DNA of 64,000 nt from assembly GCF_963675165.1 (NCBI RefSeq), contig NC_087389.1, positions 1 to 64,000 on the forward strand, read 5' to 3'. This document shows, piece by piece, positions 1 to 11,356 of the stretch. Below the pieces are notes generated by a model. It was not told where the DNA came from. It searched no databases and saw only the letters and a list, made by a program, of their open reading frames with translations. Numbering within the stretch: position 1 is the first letter of the stretch; the number at the start of each line of letters is the position of its first letter. A program made the position numbers and the translations under genes. The stretch is from Halichondria panicea. Lineage: Eukaryota > Porifera > Demospongiae > Suberitida > Halichondriidae.

Positions 1-490
1 AACCCTAACCCTAACCCTAACCCTAACCCTAACCCTAACCCTAACCCTAACCCTAACCCTAACCCTAACCCTAACCCTAACCCTAACCCTAACCCTAACC
101 CTAACCCTAACCCTAACCCTAACCCTAACCCTAACCCTAACCCTAACCCTAACCCTAACCCTAACCCTAACCCTAACCCTAACCCTAACCCTAACCCTAA
201 CCCTAACCCTAACCCTAACCCTAACCCTAACCCTAACCCTAACCCTAACCCTAACCCTAACCCTAACCCTAACCCTAACCCTAACCCTAACCCTAACCCT
301 AACCCTAACCCTAACCCTAACCCTAACCCTAACCCTAACCCTAACCCTAACCCTAACCCTAACCCTAACCCTAACCCTAACCCTAACCCTAACCCTAACC
401 CTAACCCTAACCCTAACCCTAACCCTAACCCTAACCCTAACCCTAACCCTAACCCTAACCCTAACCCTAACCCTAACCCTAACCCTAACC
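1..490. repeat. Telomere repeat tract, (CCCTAA)n
   Basis: About 82 uninterrupted copies of CCCTAA run from the first base to the satellite junction. Read outward on the other strand this is TTAGGG, the usual metazoan telomere repeat. No degenerate units are visible, so the window begins at a true chromosome end. Confidence 0.99.
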
Positions 491-1154
491 CACAACTCTA
501 GCTGTTGTTAGAGTACTTAACCACAACTCTAGCTGTTGTTAGAGTACTTAACCACAACTCTAGCTGTTGTTAGAGTACTTAACCACAACTCTAGCTGTTG
601 TTAGAGTACTTAACCACAACTCTAGCTGTTGTTAGAGTACTTAACCACAACTCTAGCTGTTGTTAGAGTACTTAACCACAACTCTAGCTGTTGTTAGAGT
701 ACTTAACCACAACTCTAGCTGTTGTTAGAGTACTTAACCACAACTCTAGCTGTTGTTAGAGTACTTAACCACAACTCTAGCTGTTGTTAGAGTACTTAAC
801 CACAACTCTAGCTGTTGTTAGAGTACTTAACCACAACTCTAGCTGTTGTTAGAGTACTTAACCACAACTCTAGCTGTTGTTAGAGTACTTAACCACAACT
901 CTAGCTGTTGTTAGAGTACTTAACCACAACTCTAGCTGTTGTTAGAGTACTTAACCACAACTCTAGCTGTTGTTAGAGTACTTAACCACAACTCTAGCTG
1001 TTGTTAGAGTACTTAACCACAACTCTAGCTGTTGTTAGAGTACTTAACCACAACTCTAGCTGTTGTTAGAGTACTTAACCACAACTCTAGCTGTTGTTAG
1101 AGTACTTAACCACAACTCTAGCTGTTGTTAGAGTACTTAACCACAACTCTAGCT
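491..1154. repeat. 31-bp subtelomeric satellite
   Basis: About 21 near-identical 31-bp units abut the telomere with no transition zone. Each unit contains the inverted repeat ACTCTA / TAGAGT around an 8-base loop, so each can form a short hairpin. The last unit breaks off after CTCTAGCT at 1154. Confidence 0.97.
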
Positions 1155-1640
1155 CAAGTACTTTACCGCACACTCTAGCCAACTTTCCCACCCTCAGCCA
1201 CGCCCACCCTCCTCCCTTTTTGCTCACTCTCTTTTATAGCAGATGATGGCAATATTTCAGTACTTATGGTTTCTAAATTCCATAGCATACTACTTTGGCT
1301 TCCTTTGGCTTCCTCTACTGCACTGAGGTACTACTTTTACTTTACTTAAAATACAAACTTTTAATAAGCTAAACTACCTTCTGCACTTGTTTTCATGATT
1401 GCAAAACAACTTTGACTGACTTCACTTTTTTTTTCAGCAAACCACTATTAACAAAACAACTTTTTTTTCACTTAAACCAGCAAATACTGCACTAATAAAG
1501 CTAACCTACTTTTGTCTTTTCATCATCAAGCACTACTTAAGCTTATAAGCAAAACCACTTTTTTCTTTTCTTTTCATGTTTTACTGCACTTTTTTCTTCA
1601 CTAAAACAAACAATGCACTAAGCAAAACCACTAATTCATT
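1155..1640. other. AT-rich subtelomeric spacer
   Basis: This stretch is rich in poly-T/poly-A runs and in short CACTT / AAACCA-like words that recur without a clear period. I see no open reading frame, splice-site series or RNA gene in it. Confidence 0.6.
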
Positions 1641-2886
1641 GTAAGGCTCCCTGTCAGAAGCTGGCTAAACCAGCAAATGAAATATTGCACACTATTTGCT
1701 CTCCCTTTTTGCCTAATGTTTTTTAGATTGGCGTGCAAGGCTCCCCGTCAGAAGCTGGCTAAACCAGCAAATGAAATATTGCACACTATTTAAATACGGG
1801 CTCTCCCTTTTTGCCTAATTTTTTTAGATTAGGGCGTGCAAGGCTCCCCGTCAGAAGCTGGCTAAACCAGCAAATGAAATATTGCACACTATTTAAATAC
1901 GGGCTCTCCCTTTTTGCCTAATGTTTTTTAGATTAGGGCGTGCAAGGCTCCCCGTCAGAAGCTGGCTAAACCAGCAAATGAAATATTGCACACTATTTAA
2001 ATACGGGCTCTCCCTTTTTGCCTAATGTTTTTTAGATTAGGGCGTGCAAGGCTCCCCGTCAGAAGCTGGCTAAACCAGCAAATGAAATATTGCACACTAT
2101 TTAAATACGGGCTCTCCCTTTTTGCCTAATGTTTTTTAGATTAGGGCGTGCAAGGCTCCCCGTCAGAAGCTGGCTAAACCAGCAAATGAAATATTGCACA
2201 CTATTTAAATACGGGCTCTCCCTTTTTGCCTAATGTTTTTTAGATTAGGGCGTGCAAGGCTCCCCGTCAGAAGCTGGCTAAACCAGCAAATGAAATATTG
2301 CACACTATTTAAATACGGGCTCTCCCTTTTTGCCTAATTTTTTTAGATTAGGGCGTGCAAGGCTCCCCGTCAGAAGCTGGCTAAACCAGCAAATGAAATA
2401 TTGCACACTATTTAAATACGGGCTCTCCCTTTTTGCCTAATATTTTTTAGATTAGGGCGTGCAAGGCTCCCCGTCAGAAGCTGGCTAAACCAGCAAATGA
2501 AATATTGCACACTATTTAAATACGGGCTCTCCCTTTTTGCCTAATGTTTTTTAGATTAGGGCGTGCAAGGCTCCCCGTCAGAAGCTGGCTAAACCAGCAA
2601 ATGAAGTATTGCACACTATTTAAATACGGGCTCTCCCTTTTTGCCTAATTTTTTTAGATTAGGGCGTGCAAGGCTCCCCGTCAGAAGCTGGCTAAACCAG
2701 CAAATGAAATATTGCACACTATTTGCTCTCCCTTTTTGCCTAATTTTTTTTAGATTAGGGCGTGCAAGGCTCCCCGTCAGAAGCTGGCTAAACCAGCAAA
2801 TGAAATATTGCACACTATTTAAACACGGGCTTGCCTAATTTTTTTAGATAGCAGGCAAAACCAGCAAATAAATTATTGCACACTAT
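1641..2886. repeat. ~104-bp tandem repeat, about 12 copies
   Basis: The period is 103-104 bp, with slightly shorter edge copies lacking an internal TTTAAATACGGG segment. Each unit carries the perfect inverted repeat GCTGG-CTAAA-CCAGC and a T-run followed by TAGATTAGGGCG. Copies differ mainly in T-run length. The array ends in a degenerate copy at about 2850-2886. The 65-aa frames seen on both strands are by-products of the repeat. Confidence 0.95.
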
Positions 2887-3838
2887 AATGATGCTAGTCA
2901 TCTTAATTGTATGTACAGCATGATATGTTTTACCTCCTTCTTTTTTAATTGTCTCGAATGAGCAAAAACATAATCACACTATTTACGACTAACGTTTGGC
3001 CTGGAGTCTCCTCTTGATACTTGGTGTTTCTTGATACTTGGCGTCTTTGATGTCTCTTAATATTCTGATGCTCTTGTCTGTAAGAAAAAAAATACTGATT
3101 TAACTTAAGAATTTTATTTACCTAAAAAAAAGTGTTGAGCTGTTTTTGAACTTAATACACGCGCCAGGAGAAGAATCGAGGCTAATTACTACCAGTCTCG
3201 ATTTCAGGCCGCGACAAAAAATAAAAAGCTGCCATAGCAGGCGGCTTACATACACACAAGCTACAAGCTAAAGAGCTGTAGGAGGCTTGAAGCTGACATT
3301 GGGAAGCTGACATTGGTAGGATTGAAGCTGGTAGGCAGCTATACCAACACTTAGACACTGACCTGACACAAGCTACTTCGATCAGGCAATTAAGCTAACA
3401 CAAAGCCAGTGCTAGCTAACACAAAGCTCTACAAACCTTATAGCTTGGAGCAGTACTGGGTTAGGTAGAGGAGATCTGATGGACATAGAGGCTGCTGGGT
3501 TCCTCAGTAGAGTATAGAGAAGGTAGAAGAGAACTTGAGGTAGAGCAGAGGTAGAAGAGGCTGAATAATGAGCTAGACTGCTGGGTTGCTAGTTAAACTA
3601 AAATCGTTCTCACTAAGGTTTCTCCAGCATTACCTTACATGGTAGTACATCACATTCCATATTACAGAGTCTTGGCAAGGTTTCTCCAGCATTACCTTAT
3701 TTGGTAGTACATTACATTCCATATTACAAGAGTTTAAAGGTTCATAACTGTCAACACATTCAGATGACTAATAAAGATTAATGTACTAAATTGCTGTATA
3801 AATCATTGAAATTGCGGCACAAGTTCATAATGAATTAG
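2887..3838. other. Subtelomeric spacer with small duplications
   Basis: No gene is supported here. It contains a roughly 62-bp segment present twice (about 3610-3727, ending CATTCCATATTAC) and short AAGCTGACATTGG duplications near 3290-3335. Near 3175-3220 there is a sequence resembling the CCTCGA...GGCCGC words also seen near 30710. Confidence 0.5.
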
Positions 3839-4329
3839 CATACACTCGCTTTGGTTGTTCCACCCTAATTACTGTACACCCCTAGAGAGTACAGAACAAG
3901 GTAAACAGTGAACAGTAAGGTATCATGTCTCAGAACAACATAGAAGGACATGTGGCATGCTCGGTACGATCATGTAGCTATTCTGCTGTCCAATCACCAG
4001 TAAGTGTCATTGCGCCCTCTGTTCCGATTTATAAATCCCAGGGTCACAGCTAGTCCCTAAGGCAGGGCCTAGCACAGGCTCTACATCACCCTGAGGCATG
4101 ATCCCAACTGTACAAAGCTCTAATCAGTACTAACCTAGATACAAAGATAATGGGCCACCTGCCATGCACACAAGCTCAAAGCTATTTTATAATTAACACA
4201 CAGTAACTTACCCACTGGAATAGGTAGCACTCAATGGAGGTTTCCTCCTGTTCAGATGATGGAGTGGTTGGTTGATCCATTGTATGGTGGTACTCCCTCC
4301 GTTGCACATGAAGAGAGAGAGAGGGATAG

Positions 4330-7300
4330 AATAGTCACCCATACACCACACAGCTACAAGCATAAGCACAGCATACACTCGCCTTGGTTGTACCACCCTA
4401 ATTACTGTACACCCCTAGAGAGTACAGAACAAGGTAAACAGTAAACAGTTAGGTATCATGTCTCAGAACAATATAGAACCTGTGCCAGGACATGTGGCAT
4501 GCTCGGTACGATCGGGTCATGACAACGTAGCTATTCTGCCTCATTCCTGTCCAATCACCAGTAAGTGTCATTGCGCCCCCACTGGGCAGTATTGCTCTGT
4601 TCCGATTTCTAAATCCCATGCCTTCAGGGCTACCGATACCGCAACGCGATGGCAGGATCCCAAAAGCAAGGAATCTAGAAATCGAACAGAGGCTATACTG
4701 TCAAGTTTTCCCAAAGGTAAGGATCGCTCAAGACGCTTGACTTGCTGATCATACAACAGGTCAACAGGGTCACAGCTAGTCCCTAAGGCAGGGCCTAGCA
4801 CAGGCTCTACATCACCCTGAGGCATGATCCCAACTGTACAAAGCTCTAATCAGTACTAACCTAGATACAAACCTAGATACAAAGATAATGGGCCACCTGC
4901 CATGCACACAAGCTCAAAGTTATTTTATAATTAACCTTACCCACTGGAATAGTCAATGGAGGTCTCCTCCTGTTCAAGTGGCAGGATGATGGAGTGGTTG
5001 GTTGGTCCATTCTATGTGGTACTCCCTCCGTTGCACATGAAGAGAGAGAGAGAGGGATAGAATAGTCACCCATACACCACACAGCTACAAGCATAAGCAC
5101 AGCATACACTCGTACCACCCTAATTACTGTACACCAGTACAGAACAAGGTAAACAGTAAACAGTTAGGTATCATGTCTCAGAACAATATAAATCCTGTGC
5201 CAGGACATGTGGCATGCTCGGTACGATCGGGTCATGACAACGTAGCTATTCTGTTTCATTCCTGTCCAATCACCAGTAAGTGTCATTGCGCCCCTACTGG
5301 GCAGTATTGCTCTGTTCCGATTTCTAAATCCCCTGCCTTCAGGGCTACTGATACCGCAACGCGATGGCAGGATCCCAAAAGCAAGGAATCTAGAAATCAA
5401 ACAGAGGCTATACTGTCAAGTTTTCCCAAAGGTAAGGATCGCTCAAGACGCTCGACTTGCTGATCATACAACAGGTCAACAGGGTCACAGCTAGTCCCTA
5501 AGGCAGGGCCTAGCACAGGCTCTACATCACCCTGAGGCATGATCCCAACTGTACAAAGCTCTAATCAGTACTAACCTAGATACAAAGATAATGGGCCACC
5601 TGCCATGCACACAAGCTCAAAGTTATTTTATAATTAACCTTACCCACTGGAATAGGTAGCACTCAATGGAGGTCTCCTCCTGTTCAAGTGGCAGGATGAT
5701 GGAGTGGTTGGTTGGTCCATTCTATGGTGGTACTCCCTCCGTTGCACATGAAGAGAGAGAGAGAGGGATAGAATAGTCACCCATACACCACACAGCTACA
5801 AGCATAAGCACAGCATACACTCGTACCACCCTAATTACTGTACACCCCTAGAGAGTACAGAACAAGGTAAACAGTAAACAGTTAGGTATCATGTCTCAGA
5901 ACAATATAAAACCTGTGCCAGGACATGTGGCATGCTCGGTACGATCGGGTCATGACAACGTAGCTAATCTGCTTCATTCCTGTCCAATCACCAGTAAGTG
6001 TCATTGCGCCCCCACTGGGCAGTATTGCTCTGTTCCGATTTCTAAATCCCCTGCCTTCAGGGCTACCGATACCGCAACGCGATGGCAGGATCCCAAAAGC
6101 AAGGAATCTAGAAATCGAACAGAGGCTATACTGTAAAGTTTTCCCAAAGGTAAGGATCGCTCAAGACGCTCGACTTGCTGATCATACAACAGGTCAACAG
6201 GGTCACAGCTAGTCCCTAAGGCAGGGCCTAGCACAGGCTCTACATCACCCTGAGGCATGATCCCAACTGTACAAAGCTCTAATCAGTACTAACCTAGATA
6301 CAAAGATAATGGGCCACCTGCCATTATTTTATAATTAACACACAGTAACTTACCCACTGGAATAGGTAGCACTCAATGGAGGTCTCCTCCTGTTCAAGTG
6401 GCAGGAGTGGTTGGTTGGTCCATTCTATGGTGGTACTCCCTCCGTTGCACATGAAGAGAGAGAGAGAGAGGGATAGAATAGTCACCCATACACCACACAG
6501 CTACAAGCATAAGCACAGCATACACTCGCCTTGGTTGTACCACCCTAATTACTGTACACCCCTAGAGAGTACAGAACAAGGTAAACAGTAAACAGTTAGG
6601 TATCATGTCTCAGAACAATATAGAACCTGTGCCAGGACATGTGGCATGCTCGGTACGATCGGGTCATGACAACGTAGCTATTCTGCCTCATTCCTGTCCA
6701 ATCACCAGTAAGTGTCATTGCGCCCCCACTGGGCAGTATTGCTCTGTTCCGATTTCTAAATCCCATGCCTTCAGGGCTACCGATACCGCAACGCGATGGC
6801 AGGATCCCAAAAGCAAGGAATCTAGAAATCGAACAGAGGCTATACTGTCAAGTTTTCCCAAAGGTAAGGATCGCTCAAGACGCTTGACTTGCTGATCATA
6901 CAACAGGTCAACAGGGTCACAGCTAGTCCCTAAGGCAGGGCCTAGCACAGGCTCTACATCACCCTGAGGCATGATCCCAACTGTACAAAGCTCTAATCAG
7001 TACTAACCTAGATACAAACCTAGATACAAAGATAATGGGCCACCTGCCATGCACACAAGCTCAAAGTTATTTTATAATTAACCTTACCCACTGGAATAGT
7101 CAATGGAGGTCTCCTCCTGTTCAAGTGGCAGGATGATGGAGTGGTTGGTTGGTCCATTCTATGTGGTACTCCCTCCGTTGCACATGAAGAGAGAGAGAGA
7201 GGGATAGAATAGTCACCCATACACCACACAGCTACAAGCATAAGCACAGCATACACTCGTACCACCCTAATTACTGTACACCAGTACAGAACAAGGTAAA

Positions 7301-8665
7301 CAGTAAACAGTTAGGTATCATGTCTCAGAACAATATAAATCCTGTGCCAGGACATGTGGCATGCTCGGTACGATCGGGTCATGACAACGTAGCTATTCTG
7401 TTTCATTCCTGTCCAATCACCAGTAAGTGTCATTGCGCCCCTACTGGGCAGTATTGCTCTGTTCCGATTTCTAAATCCCCTGCCTTCAGGGCTACTGATA
7501 CCGCAACGCGATGGCAGGATCCCAAAAGCAAGGAATCTAGAAATCAAACAGAGGCTATACTGTCAAGTTTTCCCAAAGGTAAGGATCGCTCAAGACGCTC
7601 GACTTGCTGATCATACAACAGGTCAACAGGGTCACAGCTAGTCCCTAAGGCAGGGCCTAGCACAGGCTCTACATCACCCTGAGGCATGATCCCAACTGTA
7701 CAAAGCTCTAATCAGTACTAACCTAGATACAAAGATAATGGGCCACCTGCCATGCACACAAGCTCAAAGTTATTTTATAATTAACCTTACCCACTGGAAT
7801 AGGTAGCACTCAATGGAGGTCTCCTCCTGTTCAAGTGGCAGGATGATGGAGTGGTTGGTTGGTCCATTCTATGGTGGTACTCCCTCCGTTGCACATGAAG
7901 AGAGAGAGAGAGGGATAGAATAGTCACCCATACACCACACAGCTACAAGCATAAGCACAGCATACACTCGTACCACCCTAATTACTGTACACCCCTAGAG
8001 AGTACAGAACAAGGTAAACAGTAAACAGTTAGGTATCATGTCTCAGAACAATATAAAACCTGTGCCAGGACATGTGGCATGCTCGGTACGATCGGGTCAT
8101 GACAACGTAGCTAATCTGCTTCATTCCTGTCCAATCACCAGTAAGTGTCATTGCGCCCCCACTGGGCAGTATTGCTCTGTTCCGATTTCTAAATCCCCTG
8201 CCTTCAGGGCTACCGATACCGCAACGCGATGGCAGGATCCCAAAAGCAAGGAATCTAGAAATCGAACAGAGGCTATACTGTAAAGTTTTCCCAAAGGTAA
8301 GGATCGCTCAAGACGCTCGACTTGCTGATCATACAACAGGTCAACAGGGTCACAGCTAGTCCCTAAGGCAGGGCCTAGCACAGGCTCTACATCACCCTGA
8401 GGCATGATCCCAACTGTACAAAGCTCTAATCAGTACTAACCTAGATACAAAGATAATGGGCCACCTGCCATTATTTTATAATTAACACACAGTAACTTAC
8501 CCACTGGAATAGGTAGCACTCAATGGAGGTCTCCTCCTGTTCAAGTGGCAGGAGTGGTTGGTTGGTCCATTCTATGGTGGTACTCCCTCCGTTGCACATG
8601 AAGAGAGAGAGAGAGAGGGATAGAATAGTCACCCATACACCACACAGCTACAAGCATAAGCACAG
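4330..8665. repeat. 2,147-bp higher-order tandem duplication
   Basis: Three consecutive ~0.7-kb units (starting 4458, 5173, 5891) are repeated as a block 2,147 bp downstream (6605, 7320, 8038). The encoded frames are identical between blocks although the three units inside a block differ. That pattern indicates one recent block duplication. The two blocks appear identical up to about 6518 / 8665. Confidence 0.85.
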
Positions 8666-10430
8666 CATACACCCTAATTACTGTACACCCCTAGAGAGTA
8701 CAGAACAAGGTAAACAGTGAACAGTTAGGTATCATGTCTCAGAACAACATAGAATCTGTGCCAGGACATGTGGCATGCTCGGTACGATCGGGTCATGACA
8801 ACGTAGCTATTCTGCCTCATTCCTGTCCAATCACCAGTAAGTGTCATTGCGCCCCCACTGGGCAGTATTGCTCTGTTCCGATTTCTAAATCCCCTGCCTT
8901 CAGGGCTACCGATACCGCAACGCGATGGCAGGATCCCAAAAGCAAGGAATCTAGAAATCGAACAGAGGCTATACTGTAAAGTTTTCCCAAAGGTAAGGAT
9001 CGCTCAAGACGCTCGACTTGCTGATCATACAACAGGTCAACAGGGTCACAGCTAGTCCCTAAGGCAGGGCCTAGCACAGGCTCTACATCACCCTGAGGCA
9101 TGATCCCAACTGTACAAAGCTCTAATCAGTACTAACCTAGATACAAAGATAATGGGCCACCTGCCATTATTTTATAATTAACACACAGTAACTTACCCAC
9201 TGGAATAGGTAGCACTCAATGGAGGTCTCCTCCTGTTCAAGTGGCAGGAGTGGTTGGTTGGTCCATTCTATGGTGGTACTCCCTCCGTTGCACATGAAGA
9301 GAGAGAGAGAGAGGGATAGAATAGTCACCCATACACCACACAGCTACAAGCATAAGCACAGCATACACCCTAATTACTGTACACCCCTAGAGAGTACAGA
9401 ACAAGGTAAACAGTGAACAGTTAGGTATCATGTCTCAGAACAACATAGAATCTGTGCCAGGACATGTGGCATGCTCGGTACGATGGGGTCATGACAACGT
9501 AGCTATTCTGCATCATTCCTGTCCAATCACCAGTAAGTGTCATTGCGCCCCCACTGGGCAGTATTGCTCTGTTCCGATTTCTAAATCCCATGCCTTCAGG
9601 GCTACCGATACCGCAACGCGATGGCAGGATCCCAAAAGCAAGGAATCTAGAAATCGAACAGAGGCTATACTGTCAAGTTTTCCCAAAGGTAAGGATCGCT
9701 CAAGACGCTCGACTTGCTGATCATACAACAGGTCAACAGGGTCACAGCTAGTCCCTAAGGCAGGGCCTAGCACAGGCTCTACATCACTCTGAGGCATGAT
9801 CCCAACTGTACAAAGCTCTAATCAGTACTAACCTAGATACAAAGATAATGGGCCACCTGCCATGCACACAAGCTCAAAGTTATTTTATAATTAACACACA
9901 GTAACTTACCCACTGGAATAGGTAGGAGGTCTCCTCCTGTTCAAGTGGCAGGATGATGGAGTGGTTGGTTGGTCCATTCTATGGTGGTACTCCCTCCGTT
10001 GCACATGAAGAGAGAGAGAGGGATAGAATAGTCACCCATACACCACACAGCATACACTCGCCTTGGTGGTTGTACCACCCTAATTACTGTACACCCCTAG
10101 AGAGTACAGAACAAGGTAAACAGTAAACAGTTAGGTATCATGTCTCAGAACAACATAGAACCTGTGCCAGGACATGTGGCATGCTCGGTACGATCGGGTC
10201 ATGACAACGTAGCTATTCTGCCTCATTCCTGTCCAATCACCATTAAGTATCATTGCGCCCCCACTGGGCAGTATTGCTCTGTTCCGATTTCTAAATCCCA
10301 TGCCTTCAGGGCTACCGATACCGCAACGCGATGGCAGAATCCCAAAAACAAGGAATCTAGAAATCGAACAGAGGCTATACTGTCAAGTTTTCCCAAAGGT
10401 AAGGATCGCTCAAGACGCTCGACTTGCTGA

Positions 10431-10803
10431 TTTTTTTTTTTTTTTTTTTTTATTTAAGAAATTTTTATGCAAAACCAAGGTGTGCATAAGGGTAGATCAG
10501 GTAGCTCAGATGGCTAGTGTGAAGACTTCCCCTGGACAACACAAAAACAGAGAAATAAAACAGGAGCTACGGCTAATTATAATAATTATTACACAAAAAG
10601 CTACTGAGGTTCGATTTAAATGATGAATCAGAGGAGCTGTTGATAACTTCTGGTGGTAAAGAATTCCATTTTGGTATTACATCCAGAAAAAAGGAATGTT
10701 TGTGGGATGAGGTGCCCACATGTGGTATAAAGAGTATTTGGCTGTGCGGATGACGGGGGGAAGGGGATGGGTGGGGTGAGAAGACAGAGGGAGGAATACA
10801 GGA
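10431..10803 (-). mobile_element. 5'-truncated LINE (non-LTR retrotransposon) 3' end
   Basis: A ~373-bp insert interrupts the last 0.7-kb unit exactly between CTTGCTGA and TCATACAACAGG. It begins with a T-run of about 22, a poly-A tail on the minus strand, with an AATAAA signal just before the tail. On the minus strand it encodes KHSFFLDVIPKWNSLPPEV followed by INSSSDSSFKSNLSSF, ending in a stop. This is the WNSLPPxVxxxxSxxxFKxxL signature typical of LINE reverse transcriptase C termini. Everything upstream of this last ~60 codons is missing. Target duplication is at most about 3 bp. Confidence 0.85.
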
Positions 10804-11155
10804 TCATACAACAGGTCAACAGAGTCACAGCTAGTCCCTAAGGCAGGGCCTAGCACAGGCTCTACATCACCCTGAGGCATGATCCCAACTGTACAACGCT
10901 CTAATCAGTACTAACCTAGATACAAAGATAATCCATGCACACAAGCTCAAAGCTATTTAATAATAATATTAACACACAGTAACTTACCCACTGGAATAGG
11001 TAGCACTCTCTCCTCCTGTTCAAGTGGCAGGATGATGGAGTGGTTGGTTGGTCCATTGTATGGTGGTACTCCCTCCGTTGCAGAGAGAGGGATAGAGTAG
11101 CCATCATGCTGCCATACACGTACACAGCTACAAGCATATTTAAAGCGCAGCACTC

Positions 11156-11356
11156 ATAGTAAGTGGGCGGGGCTATTCTTTGGGACAAAGGGCGACTCAT
11201 TCATGAGACTACTATATCATATGCAGGCATGCATGTGGGACAAAGGACGGCTCATTCATGAGACTACTATCATGCAGGCATGCATGATTCCGCTATAATT
11301 AATGATTAATTAATGGCAAAATTATTTTTATTATATTAATGGCAAAAATGCAGTTA
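11156..11356. repeat. Duplicated ~65-bp segment with CTCATGAAT-type element ends
   Basis: Two adjacent copies share GGGACAAAGGRCG, then CTCATTCATGAGACTACTAT and GCAGGCATGCATG. The word TCATGAGACTA matches the end of the perfect palindrome at 30464-30529. The two look like ends of the same fold-back family. Confidence 0.5.

Larger units (their letters stand above)
3840..11155. repeat. Array of ~0.7-kb subtelomeric units (about ten copies)
   Basis: The landmark ATGTCTCAGAACAA occurs at about 3925, 4458, 5173, 5891, 6605, 7320, 8038, 8734, 9430 and 10140, giving periods of 533 (first, deleted copy), 715, 718, 714, 715, 718, 696, 696 and 710 bp. Units contain a (GA)n run, a plus-strand frame of 81 or 96 codons and a minus-strand frame of 85 codons. 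The frames differ in length between copies, and none matches a family I know. On the minus strand each unit also shows CCAGTGG|GTAAGT-like and TTTGTACAG|-like splice words, so a decayed spliced gene as the source cannot be excluded. Confidence 0.9.

Noticed and set aside
491-2886. CRISPR-like direct repeats
   Set aside because: The units are contiguous tandem repeats without unique spacers, in a eukaryotic subtelomere.
4458-10430. 96-codon plus-strand frame starting MSQNNIEPVPGHVACS in most 0.7-kb units
   Set aside because: It has no known family, length changes between units, and its openness is explained by recent copying. Kept only as a finding about a possible decayed gene.
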